35,458 nucleotides of DNA from Clostridium sp. CAG:632 (GTDB taxonomy: Bacteria; Bacillota; Clostridia; Lachnospirales; Lachnospiraceae), in the NCBI GenBank assembly GCA_000431515.1, contig HF991313.1:3625-39082 (forward strand), given 5' to 3'. The notes under the pieces were generated by a model, which searched no databases, was not told the origin of the DNA, and worked only from the letters and a program-made list of their open reading frames with translations. Position 1 is the stretch's first letter. Every line of letters starts with the position of its first letter. Below are positions 1 to 7,244 of this stretch, one piece after another. A program made the position numbers and the translations under genes.

Positions 1-1800
1 CTGAATGGTGTAACAGCCAATATCGTAAATGCCTGCGCGGCAGGTACGATGAGTATTGCATATGCATGCGATCTGATTCGTTCCGGCAGCGGCGACATAT
101 TCCTGGCCGGTGGTACGGATCCGTTTTCTTCTCTGGCATTTGCCGGATTCCATGCACTGCATGCATTGTCAGAGGAACCATGTTCTCCGTTAAATCACAG
201 TCATGGCATTACCCTTGGCGAAGGCTCCGGTATTCTGGTAGTAGAGGAATATGAGCATGCGGTTGCCAGAGGGGCTAAGATTTACTGTGAGGTAGCAGGC
301 TACGGTGTAAACTGTGATGCTTACCATATTACAGCTCCGGATCCGTCCGGCGAGGGACAGATGGATGTTATCCGCAGAGCATTGTCTTCCGCAGAGGTCA
401 CTCCGTCTGAAATCGCATATGTGAATGCACACGGAACCGGAACTGCGAAGAATGATGAGGCAGAATTCTTATCTCTGCATACGATTTTTGACGGTACAGA
501 CGTATCGGTCAGCTCTACAAAGTCTATGACCGGTCACTGTCTGGGTGCAGCCGGTGCGGTTGAGGCAGTCTTTACGGTTAAGGCAGTCAGCGAGGATATC
601 CTCCCGCCAACGATCGGATATTCAGAGGAAGATAAGGTGACATTAAAAGAAAAAGCCGGAGATCTGGATTTTGTAGCAAATGACAGCCGGAAAAAGGAAA
701 TCCCTATGGCTATGTCCAATTCCTTTGCCTTTGGCGGAACCAATGCCAGTATAATTTTCGCAAAGGAAGCAAAGCAGCATGAGGAGGCTCCGAAGGAGAA
801 ACTTTATATCACAGGTTTCGGACAGGTATTGAGTGCGAAAGAGGATCCGTCAGCAAAGGTAGCAACGGTAGCCCTTGATATGAAGGATTTTACAGATCGT
901 GGTGTGAAGCTTGGCGTGTTCCGGAAGCTGGATAAATTCAGCCAGCTGCAGCTGATAAGTGGCATCGATGCATTAAAGAGTGCGGATGTGACTGTTTCAG
1001 AGGAGAATGAACGCAGAATCGGTACGATCATCGGAACCTCTGCAGGTCCTGTAACCGAGGTATCCAATTTCCAGAAGAATATCTGTGAAAAGGGTGCAAC
1101 GGCCGGAAGTGCATTTACATTCCCGAATACGGTATATAATGCGGCAGGCGGACATTTCTCAATCTTTACAAAGACAAAGGGCTACTGTGCAACTGTGGCA
1201 AATGGTACACAGGCAGGTCTTCAGAGTGTGGCATATGCATGTGACGTACTGGAAAAAGGCAATGAAGATATCATGCTTGCAGCCGGTACCGATGAAGGTT
1301 CGGATATGGTAACATTCTTCTATGAACACAGTAAGATCAATGGTGAAAATGTACTGGGTGAAGGTAGTTCAACCATCGTGCTGGAGACTGCAGACAGTGC
1401 CAAGAGACGTGGAGCTCATACTTATGCAGAGGTAGCCGGATATGCCTGCACACATTCCGCAGGCAAGGCAGACTATACAGAAGCACAGGCAATGAAGGAT
1501 GCGATCAGCAAGGCACTTGCAAAGGCCGGTTATCAGGCATCGGATATTGACAGTGTATATGCTGTAATCAGCAATCAGGATAAGAAACAGGCAGCAGAGT
1601 CTGCAGTTCTGACAGAAGTATTTGGTGCAAAAGAGATCAGAGATGTACGGGAACAGACCGGAGACTGCCGGGCAGCCAGTGCCAATGCACAGCTGGTAGA
1701 AGCAGCAAAGGCAATTGACGGAGGCAGTGTAAAGCATACACTGGCGGTATCTTATGGTTGTGGTTCTTATACAGCAGTTGTTCTGAAGGAATGCGAATAA
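1..1800 (+). CDS. Double beta-ketoacyl-ACP synthase (KS plus inactive KS/CLF-like half), 5' partial
   Basis: The reading frame is open from base 1, so the gene begins upstream; the first ATG at 49 is internal. The visible part starts just before the thiolase-fold nucleophile: Cys in ACAAG at 34-36. His in NAHGTGT is at 430-432, Lys in STKS at 520-522 and His in MTGH at 535-537, so the first half is an intact elongating ketosynthase. A second KS-like half runs from about 799 to 1797. It keeps the NGTQAGLQSVAYACD helix, but the Cys position aligns with Thr (1207-1209), the first His with Val, and TGH becomes TGD (Asp at 1663-1665). It should therefore not condense, and resembles a chain-length-factor partner fused in one chain. 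FabG-like and FabZ-like genes follow directly, so the product is an iteratively reduced acyl chain on ACP. The family is certain; the CLF role is inferred. Confidence 0.88.
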   Translation: MNGVTANIVNACAAGTMSIAYACDLIRSGSGDIFLAGGTDPFSSLAFAGFHALHALSEEPCSPLNHSHGITLGEGSGILVVEEYEHAVARGAKIYCEVAGYGVNCDAYHITAPDPSGEGQMDVIRRALSSAEVTPSEIAYVNAHGTGTAKNDEAEFLSLHTIFDGTDVSVSSTKSMTGHCLGAAGAVEAVFTVKAVSEDILPPTIGYSEEDKVTLKEKAGDLDFVANDSRKKEIPMAMSNSFAFGGTNASIIFAKEAKQHEEAPKEKLYITGFGQVLSAKEDPSAKVATVALDMKDFTDRGVKLGVFRKLDKFSQLQLISGIDALKSADVTVSEENERRIGTIIGTSAGPVTEVSNFQKNICEKGATAGSAFTFPNTVYNAAGGHFSIFTKTKGYCATVANGTQAGLQSVAYACDVLEKGNEDIMLAAGTDEGSDMVTFFYEHSKINGENVLGEGSSTIVLETADSAKRRGAHTYAEVAGYACTHSAGKADYTEAQAMKDAISKALAKAGYQASDIDSVYAVISNQDKKQAAESAVLTEVFGAKEIRDVREQTGDCRAASANAQLVEAAKAIDGGSVKHTLAVSYGCGSYTAVVLKECE

Positions 1801-1821
1801 TAGATCAGAGAGGAATAAAAG

Positions 1822-2553
1822 ATGAGTACAGCAATCGTAACGGGTGCTTCCCGTGGTATTGGAAAAGCCTGTGCTATAGAGCTGGCAAAGGCAGGCTATG
1901 ATATCGTTGTAAATTATGTATCCAATGAGGCTGCTGCACAGGCAGTCGTTCAGGAAATCAAGGCAATCGGCCGGAAAGCTCTGGCAATTCAGGCAGATAC
2001 AGCTGACTTAAAAGCTGTACAGGCAATGTTCCGGACTGCAGGAAAGGAGTTTGACAGTATTGATGTGCTGGTAAACAATGCAGGTGTAGTAGATGATAAA
2101 TACCTGCTGATGCTTCCGGAGGATTCTCTGGAACGCAGTCTGAGTATTAATATCAAGGGATATTTCCATTGTGCGCAGAATGCTGCACTTAAGATGATGC
2201 GTAAGAAAAAGGGCTGTATTGTAAATATTTCATCAGTCAGCTCAGTGGTGGCAATTCCGGGACAGAGTGTATACAGTGCGACCAAGGGCGCAGTCAATGC
2301 AATGACAGCAACTCTTGCAAAGGAATTGGCACAATATGGAATCCGGGTTAACGCAGTTGCACCGGGATTTATTGCAACCGATATGATCGATCAGATTCCG
2401 GAGGATCAGAGAGCAGAGCATTTAAAAGCAGTACCGCTCGGACGCTTCGGAGAGGCGGCAGAGGTTGGAAAGCTGGTTCGTACCTTATGCTCAGATGATA
2501 TGGCATATGTGACAGGCCAGACGATCGTAATGGATGGAGGCTTAAGTCTATGA
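1822..2553 (+). CDS. fabG: 3-oxoacyl-ACP reductase, FabG-like SDR
   Basis: A 243-residue classical short-chain dehydrogenase, the usual length for FabG. The cofactor motif TGASRGIG lies at residues 7-14, NNAG at 85-88, the structural Asn near 110, Ser near 138 and the catalytic Tyr151/Lys155 in YSATK. It would reduce 3-oxoacyl-ACP to 3-hydroxyacyl-ACP with NADPH in the cytoplasm. It starts 21 bases after the ketosynthase stop and overlaps the dehydratase start by 4 bases (ATGA), so the two are translationally coupled. The context suggests a dedicated copy serving the fused ketosynthase rather than the housekeeping fatty-acid operon. A general fatty-acid role cannot be excluded without knowing the rest of the genome. 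Confidence 0.9.
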   Translation: MSTAIVTGASRGIGKACAIELAKAGYDIVVNYVSNEAAAQAVVQEIKAIGRKALAIQADTADLKAVQAMFRTAGKEFDSIDVLVNNAGVVDDKYLLMLPEDSLERSLSINIKGYFHCAQNAALKMMRKKKGCIVNISSVSSVVAIPGQSVYSATKGAVNAMTATLAKELAQYGIRVNAVAPGFIATDMIDQIPEDQRAEHLKAVPLGRFGEAAEVGKLVRTLCSDDMAYVTGQTIVMDGGLSL

Positions 2554-2999
2554 ATCTGTTAGAAATTAATTCGCGTATGAGGCAGCGCCCGCCATTTCAG
2601 ATGATCGAGCGGGTGACAGAACTGGTGCCGGGAAAATCTGCAACCGGAATCAAGTGTGTATCAGTCAATGAACCGTATTTTGAAGGGCATATGCCGGGCT
2701 ATCCGATCATGCCGGGTGTTCTTCTGATCGAGACCTGTGCGCAACTGTGTTCTCTGGTGATTGAGCAGGATGGCATTGATGAAGATAAGATTTATGTACT
2801 TTTGAAGGTAAAGGATTTCAAGTTTGTAAAAGCAGTGATTCCGGGTGACCGTCTGGAAATCAAAGCAGAATGTTTGCGGGCCGGAACCGGTCTGTTTGAG
2901 TTTGATGTACAGGTATTCTGTGACGGAAAACTGCGTGCAAAGGGTGATCTGATGTTTACAGCAGTCGATAAGGAAAGCATTTATCAGGAAGAATCGTGA
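2550..2999 (+). CDS. FabZ-like 3-hydroxyacyl-ACP dehydratase (hotdog fold)
   Basis: A 149-residue single hotdog-domain protein. The FabZ signature is plain: His47 in EGHMPG, then PIMPGVLLIETCAQ with the catalytic Glu61. The N-terminal RPPFQMIERV matches the usual FabZ opening. It would remove water from 3-hydroxyacyl-ACP to give trans-2-enoyl-ACP. Its ATG overlaps the fabG stop by 4 bases. No enoyl reductase of the FabI, FabK or FabL type is seen in the visible part of the operon, so the chain could stay unsaturated (polyene-like) unless such a gene lies upstream. No symbol is given because this appears to be a cluster-specific paralogue. Confidence 0.87.
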   Translation: MNLLEINSRMRQRPPFQMIERVTELVPGKSATGIKCVSVNEPYFEGHMPGYPIMPGVLLIETCAQLCSLVIEQDGIDEDKIYVLLKVKDFKFVKAVIPGDRLEIKAECLRAGTGLFEFDVQVFCDGKLRAKGDLMFTAVDKESIYQEES

Positions 3000-3010
3000 G
3001 GTGAAGCAGA

Positions 3011-3718
3011 GTGCAAGCACTGGTGATCAACGGAAGCCCGAAGGGTGCTTCCAGTAATACAATGTGGCTGACCAATGCATTTACCGGCGGTTTTCCGGAA
3101 GACGTAGCGGTGAAAACGATAACCCTGCGGGAAAAGAACATCCACCCCTGTATGGGGTGCTTTTCCTGCTGGACGAAAACACCGGGACAGTGTGCGATCA
3201 AGGATGATATGCAGGAAATCTATCAGGATATTCTGGAGTCGGATATTATTATTGAGAGCTTCCCATTGTACTTTGCAGGAGTGCCATCCAGATTGCGGAT
3301 GATGACAGAACGCTGTCTGTTATTTACGAAGCGTTATGAGGGAAGTCCTGAGGATACCTTTCATTCAATTCTGGAGATGGACGAACATAGCTTGAAAAAT
3401 AAAAAAATGGTGCTGATATCGTCATGCGGCTATGTATCCATGGACACTATGTTTGAAGCATTATTAAAAGAATACGACCTGATCTGCGGAAACGGTAATT
3501 ATACCAGAATTCTGTGTGCACAGGGAGAACTTCTGCAGGCCGGCAGCCGTACCAGACAGGTAGTGAATTATCTGGAAGAAGTCAGGCAGGCGGGGCGTGA
3601 ATTTATTGAACAGGGTGCAATATCAGAAGAACGACAGAAGATATTGGATCGACAGATGGTGACACCACGGACGTTTGAAGTTTTGATCAAGCGTTACTGG
3701 AGTGAGAGAATGAATTAA
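3011..3718 (+). CDS. NAD(P)H-dependent FMN oxidoreductase / iron-sulfur flavoprotein-like
   Basis: A 235-residue flavodoxin-like protein. The FMN phosphate loop NGSPKGASSNT is at residues 7-17. Four cysteines, 47, 50, 53 and 61, form C-X2-C-X2-C-X7-C followed by an acidic DDM. This fits the compact [4Fe-4S] motif known for iron-sulfur flavoproteins (C-X2-C-X2-C-X4-7-C). The best start is the GTG at 3011, with an AGGTGA-like site just before it; no ATG fits the N-terminal motif. The gene lies 11 bases after the dehydratase and is probably co-transcribed. A redox step on the acyl product, or electron supply, is plausible but unproven. Plain NADPH-dependent FMN reductase is the alternative name. 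Confidence 0.75.
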   Translation: MQALVINGSPKGASSNTMWLTNAFTGGFPEDVAVKTITLREKNIHPCMGCFSCWTKTPGQCAIKDDMQEIYQDILESDIIIESFPLYFAGVPSRLRMMTERCLLFTKRYEGSPEDTFHSILEMDEHSLKNKKMVLISSCGYVSMDTMFEALLKEYDLICGNGNYTRILCAQGELLQAGSRTRQVVNYLEEVRQAGREFIEQGAISEERQKILDRQMVTPRTFEVLIKRYWSERMN

Positions 3719-3737
3719 GAAAAGGGATAGTTGTGAA

Positions 3738-4322
3738 ATGGAAAAGTATGATATTGTAAAACAAGCTAAAATATCTAATTTAATAATTTATTCCTTTATG
3801 GTGGCGGTTGGCCTGGCTATGCTTATTTTTCGGGAAATTCCCACGAATGTGGAGACGATTATATTAAGTGTACTCTGTATTCTGGTTGGCGGAGCTAAGA
3901 TATTGGGATATTTTTCCAATGATCTGTACCGGCTGGCGTTTCAGTTTGATCTGGCGATCGGACTTTTTCTGGCAATCATTGGTGTGCTGACACTGGTCGT
4001 CGGCAACAAAGATCCGCTCGGAACCGTTCGGTTGTTTGGAATTTATATTTTTATTGACGGATTATTGAAATTACAGACGGCATTTGATGCTAAGAAATTT
4101 GGAATTGCGAGATGGCTGGTGATTCTATTGACGGCAATCTTAATGGTAGGAGTGGGAATTGTAGGACTTCTGGCTTCTTATCTGGAACAGATTTCCCAGC
4201 TGATCGTACTGGATGTGGCATTGATGCTGGATGGACTTGTAAATATCTGGGTCACGGCTTATACTGTCCGGATTCGTGCAAAAAAGAAAAATCTGGAAGA
4301 ACGGTTCGGACTGAAAGAGTAA
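3738..4322 (+). CDS. DUF308/HdeD-like integral membrane protein
   Basis: A 194-residue hydrophobic protein with about six predicted membrane helices (roughly residues 15-31, 40-57, 67-88, 92-112, 124-147 and 152-172), short loops and a basic tail ending in RIRAKKKNLEERFGLKE. The pattern of paired helices with small residues resembles the HdeD/DUF308 family, whose biochemical role is poorly defined. It starts 19 bases after the flavoprotein gene behind a weak GGGA site, so it may be the last gene of the ketosynthase operon. A promoter follows before the amidase. A link to the acyl product, such as membrane placement or export, would be a guess. No catalytic motif is visible. Confidence 0.6.
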   Translation: MEKYDIVKQAKISNLIIYSFMVAVGLAMLIFREIPTNVETIILSVLCILVGGAKILGYFSNDLYRLAFQFDLAIGLFLAIIGVLTLVVGNKDPLGTVRLFGIYIFIDGLLKLQTAFDAKKFGIARWLVILLTAILMVGVGIVGLLASYLEQISQLIVLDVALMLDGLVNIWVTAYTVRIRAKKKNLEERFGLKE

Positions 4323-4354
4323 GAAAGTATTCAGAATTTTATTGTATGAAACAG

Positions 4355-4383
4355 GTGAAAAATGACTCCCGGAATGCTATAAT
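4355..4383 (+). promoter_or_regulatory. Sigma-A-type promoter for the amidase gene
   Basis: An extended -10, TGCTATAAT, ends at 4383. A weak -35, GTGAAA (four of six bases match TTGACA), lies at 4355-4360 with a 17-base spacer. Transcription would start near 4390, about 36 bases before the amidase ATG. This separates the amidase from the ketosynthase operon, at least in part. No terminator was seen between 4322 and the promoter, so read-through is possible. Confidence 0.6.
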
Positions 4384-4425
4384 GGATTGCGGTAAATTTA
4401 TAATATCATGAAGGGAGAATACAAT

Positions 4426-6561
4426 ATGAAAAAGATATGGAAACGGATATTGGCGATGACTATGTCGGCAGCGGTACTGGCAGGCACGTTTTATATTCCG
4501 ACCTATGCAGAAGACATTTCAGAGGAACCTGTAGTATTGGAAACAGAAGCTGCAGATACAACAGAAATGACGACAGAAACAACGGAGACAGCGGCAGAGA
4601 CCACAACGACCGGGGGAGAAGATACGGAGCTTACAGAGGATACCGTATTGCCGGAAACGCAGGAGAGTGCTGCGGCCGGAGCAGGTTCTTTGAATTATAT
4701 CTATATGGACGATACCAATCTGTTTCAGGGAGATGAACAGACCATCGTAGTCAGTGTGGAGAGCCTGAAGGCAGTTACGGATAACCTGCAGGATATCCGG
4801 CTTGGATATACGATCGATGGCGAAGAAGAAACAGTTTCTTATACAAAAATCCGGGATGATTTAATTTTATTTGAAAAGAAGTTTGAGCAGGCAGGTAAGT
4901 ATGCACTGCTTTATGTTGATATTGTGACAGATGCAGGAACCAGACGGATCTTGTTTTCGGACTATGAGGTAACCGCAGAGTTTCAGGTAGAGGAAACCAT
5001 TGGCTATGTGGATGGCGGGATTCAGATGGAGACCTATGCTGTCGGAGAGGACGGACTGGTTCCGGTTGCGGATCTTAATACAGTGTTGCCACAGATGCGC
5101 AGTGCCAAAGGAGAAGTAGTTGTTGTCCTTGATCCGGGACATGATAAGGTGCATTGCGGTGCAACAGGAAACGGACTCAGGGAAGAGGATCTGACACTTA
5201 AGATCGCACAGTATTGTAAAGCGGAACTGGAACAGTATCGGAATGTGAAAGTATATATGACCAGAAACGATGGCAGTTGTCTGGATCCGAGCAGCAACGG
5301 TAAATGTATGGTCGCCAGATGTAATTATGCAGCCAGTGTGGGTGCGGATCTGTTGGTCAGCATCCATATTGATGCAGGAAGTGCAACCGGCAGTGGTGCT
5401 ATGGCAATCGTCGCAAAGAAAGGAAATTACCGGGATGATTTAAGTAATGCAACTCATGAAGCAGGACAGAAAATCTTGAATCAGCTGGCTAAGATAGGAC
5501 TGGCATCCAGAGGACTTCTGGTCCGAATGTCCGATTCGGACGGAGATGAGTATCGTTATCCGAACGGTGCGGTTGCAGACTGGTATTCAATCACCAGAAA
5601 CTGTATCAAAGTCGGAGTTCCGGGAATTATCATGGAACACGGATTCATATCTAATCCGTCGGATGTGGCTAATTTCTTAAACAGCGATGAGAAGTTAAAA
5701 AAGATTGGCGTGGCGGACGCGACCGGTATTGCAGAATATTTTGGACTGAGCAAGGGTTCCAAGGTGGCAGAAGCAATGAAGGATGATTCTATGGAGCCTT
5801 ATACGGACAAGACCAAGAATGTTCCGGGATTTATTGCATATCTTTACCGGAGCGTTCTCGGAAGAGTTCCGACGAGGAAAGAAGTCTCAGAATGGGTATA
5901 CATTGTGGATACCAGACAGATGGATGGAACAACGTTGGTTAAGAATTTTCTGAACAGTGCAGAGTTTACGGGTAAAAACTACAGTGACGATGATTACGTG
6001 GAGCGTTTATATGAGGTTGTACTGCAAAGAAAATCAGAACCTTCAGGTAAGCAGTATTGGATTTCAAGGCTGCAGTCCGGCAGTTCCCGTGCGTTGATCG
6101 CGGATCAGATCAGTCATTCACCGGAATTTGAAATGTTGTGTGCAACGCATGGCATGGCTCAGGGAAGTCACAGCCTTCAGTATGCGAAGACCTATCCGAA
6201 GATTGCGGAGTTTGTAACTGCATATTATCAGGGCTTGATGAATCGGAAACCGGATCCGGATGGTCTGGAATACTGGTGCAGGAGTCTGGTACAGGGCGGT
6301 TCTACTGCAGCCGATATTACAAAAGGGTTCCTGTATAGTCCGGAATTCCGGGGTAGAAATCAGGGACGGGAAGAGTTTGTAGAAGGCTTGTATCAGATAT
6401 ATCTGGGCAGAAAATCAGATCCAAGCGGAAAAGCATATTGGGTCGGCAGACTGACGACAAACAGCATGAGTGAAAAGATTTCCGTGATCAAAGGATTTAT
6501 CCAGAGTCCGGAATATCAGCAATATTGTGATAAGCTGGGAATATTGGTTGGTAAATTGTAA
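4426..6561 (+). CDS. Secreted N-acetylmuramoyl-L-alanine amidase (Amidase_3) with DUF4214 repeats
   Basis: The start at 4426 is chosen over the in-frame ATG at 4408 because AGGGAG lies 8 bases before it and the product then opens with a proper signal peptide (cleavage near TYA-28). The protein has 711 residues. A Thr/Glu-rich stretch covers about 33-75. The zinc amidase domain follows with His239 (LDPGH), Glu253 (LREEDL), His314 (SIHIDAG) and Glu404 (IIMEHG), the full metal and catalytic set, so it should cut the amide between MurNAc and L-Ala in peptidoglycan. From about residue 466 to the end come four DUF4214-type units of the form LY...L.RKPDP.G..YW...L..G followed by SPEF. It stands just upstream of a surface-glycan locus whose proteins share this repeat, hinting at binding to the same surface polymer. 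DUF4214 function is not settled. Confidence 0.9.
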   Translation: MKKIWKRILAMTMSAAVLAGTFYIPTYAEDISEEPVVLETEAADTTEMTTETTETAAETTTTGGEDTELTEDTVLPETQESAAAGAGSLNYIYMDDTNLFQGDEQTIVVSVESLKAVTDNLQDIRLGYTIDGEEETVSYTKIRDDLILFEKKFEQAGKYALLYVDIVTDAGTRRILFSDYEVTAEFQVEETIGYVDGGIQMETYAVGEDGLVPVADLNTVLPQMRSAKGEVVVVLDPGHDKVHCGATGNGLREEDLTLKIAQYCKAELEQYRNVKVYMTRNDGSCLDPSSNGKCMVARCNYAASVGADLLVSIHIDAGSATGSGAMAIVAKKGNYRDDLSNATHEAGQKILNQLAKIGLASRGLLVRMSDSDGDEYRYPNGAVADWYSITRNCIKVGVPGIIMEHGFISNPSDVANFLNSDEKLKKIGVADATGIAEYFGLSKGSKVAEAMKDDSMEPYTDKTKNVPGFIAYLYRSVLGRVPTRKEVSEWVYIVDTRQMDGTTLVKNFLNSAEFTGKNYSDDDYVERLYEVVLQRKSEPSGKQYWISRLQSGSSRALIADQISHSPEFEMLCATHGMAQGSHSLQYAKTYPKIAEFVTAYYQGLMNRKPDPDGLEYWCRSLVQGGSTAADITKGFLYSPEFRGRNQGREEFVEGLYQIYLGRKSDPSGKAYWVGRLTTNSMSEKISVIKGFIQSPEYQQYCDKLGILVGKL

Positions 6562-6583
6562 GAAAAAGGGATTTTGGGTAAGG

Positions 6584-6612
6584 TTTACTTCCTATAGCAA
6601 TAATGGTATAAT
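6584..6612 (+). promoter_or_regulatory. Sigma-A-type promoter for the 6675 operon
   Basis: An extended -10, TGGTATAAT, ends at 6612. A -35-like TTTACT lies at 6584-6589 with a 17-base spacer. Transcription would begin near 6619, inside the left arm of the hairpin at 6613-6646. The new transcript would then lack most of that arm and escape termination. It probably drives the glycan genes from 6675 onward. Confidence 0.6.
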
Positions 6613-6655
6613 ATACTATCGGTTTTCAATCGAAGACCGGTAGTATTTCTTTTTA
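6613..6655 (+). terminator. Rho-independent terminator after the amidase gene
   Basis: An 11-base-pair stem, ATACTATCGGT (6613-6623) against ACCGGTAGTAT (6636-6646), with one G-T wobble and a 12-base loop. A T-rich tail, TTCTTTTTATA, follows. It sits 51 bases after the amidase stop and partly overlaps the promoter of the next operon. Confidence 0.7.
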
Positions 6656-6674
6656 TAGGCAGAAGGAGAAACCT

Positions 6675-7241
6675 ATGACAAACACAGTATATGAGAATTT
6701 ATATGATATTGTAGAACAGAGATTGAAAGAATACGATGGAAAAATGCTTTGCAGAAAAGATGTCTATCTGTTTTCCCTGGATAATGAGCCGGGGATCTGT
6801 GATGGAGAAAAACTGTCAACGCTGGCGGCAAACGAGGATTTCTTCCAGGGAGCATTTTTAAGTCTTTTGAACCGGCTTCCGGATGAAGCGGTTACGAAGG
6901 ACTGGGAATCAAATATAAAATCAAAAAAATCAAAGGTATTTCAGGCAGAATTAATGAATACATTGCTGTCATCTCCGGAAGCATTTATTAAGTCATCTGC
7001 GCTTATCAATGATACGATCATGAGCCCGAGGATGAGACCGCAGCCGGTATTGGAACAGCTGATCCGGACAACAGATCCGGTACAGCCGGAAGCCGGAGAG
7101 AGCCAGCCGGGGCCGGCACGCCCCGGAGAGAGTCAGCCGGAGCCGGCACGCCCGGGGGTCAAAGACCGGTTATATAAGGTATATCAGAAGTTTCCGGCAC
7201 CGGTTCGGAAAGTTGCACACAGAATAGTAAGAGGAAAATAA
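6675..7241 (+). CDS. Small DUF4214-like protein with Pro-rich tandem repeat, glycan locus
   Basis: A 188-residue protein without signal peptide or membrane helix. Residues about 55-105 carry one degenerate DUF4214-like unit (FFQGAFLSLLNRLPDE, later LLSSPEAF). A Pro/Gly-rich linker then contains two copies of GESQPxPARP, encoded by a 30-base tandem duplication at 7093-7152. The basic tail YKVYQKFPAPVRKVAHRIV resembles amphipathic tails found on some polysaccharide-locus glycosyltransferases. The ATG at 6675 has an AGAAGGAG-type site before it. It lies only 3 bases before the large glycosyltransferase gene, so it is probably a partner or membrane-tethering subunit. No catalytic residues are recognised, and the DUF4214 assignment is tentative. 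Confidence 0.6.
   Translation: MTNTVYENLYDIVEQRLKEYDGKMLCRKDVYLFSLDNEPGICDGEKLSTLAANEDFFQGAFLSLLNRLPDEAVTKDWESNIKSKKSKVFQAELMNTLLSSPEAFIKSSALINDTIMSPRMRPQPVLEQLIRTTDPVQPEAGESQPGPARPGESQPEPARPGVKDRLYKVYQKFPAPVRKVAHRIVRGK
7093..7152 (+). repeat. 30-base tandem duplication inside the 6675 gene
   Basis: Two adjacent 30-base units, 7093-7122 and 7123-7152, each begin CCGGAGAGAG and end CCGGCACGCC. They differ at two positions. Each adds ten residues (PGESQPxPAR type) to a proline-rich linker. The stretch is clearly richer in G and C than its surroundings and could expand or contract by slippage without shifting the frame. Confidence 0.9.
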
Positions 7242-7244
7242 AGT

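Noticed and set aside
1085..1312. Frameshift or second gene inside the double ketosynthase
   Set aside because: The main frame is continuous from 1 to 1800 and both halves read through with KS-like sequence; the alternative frame has no motif.
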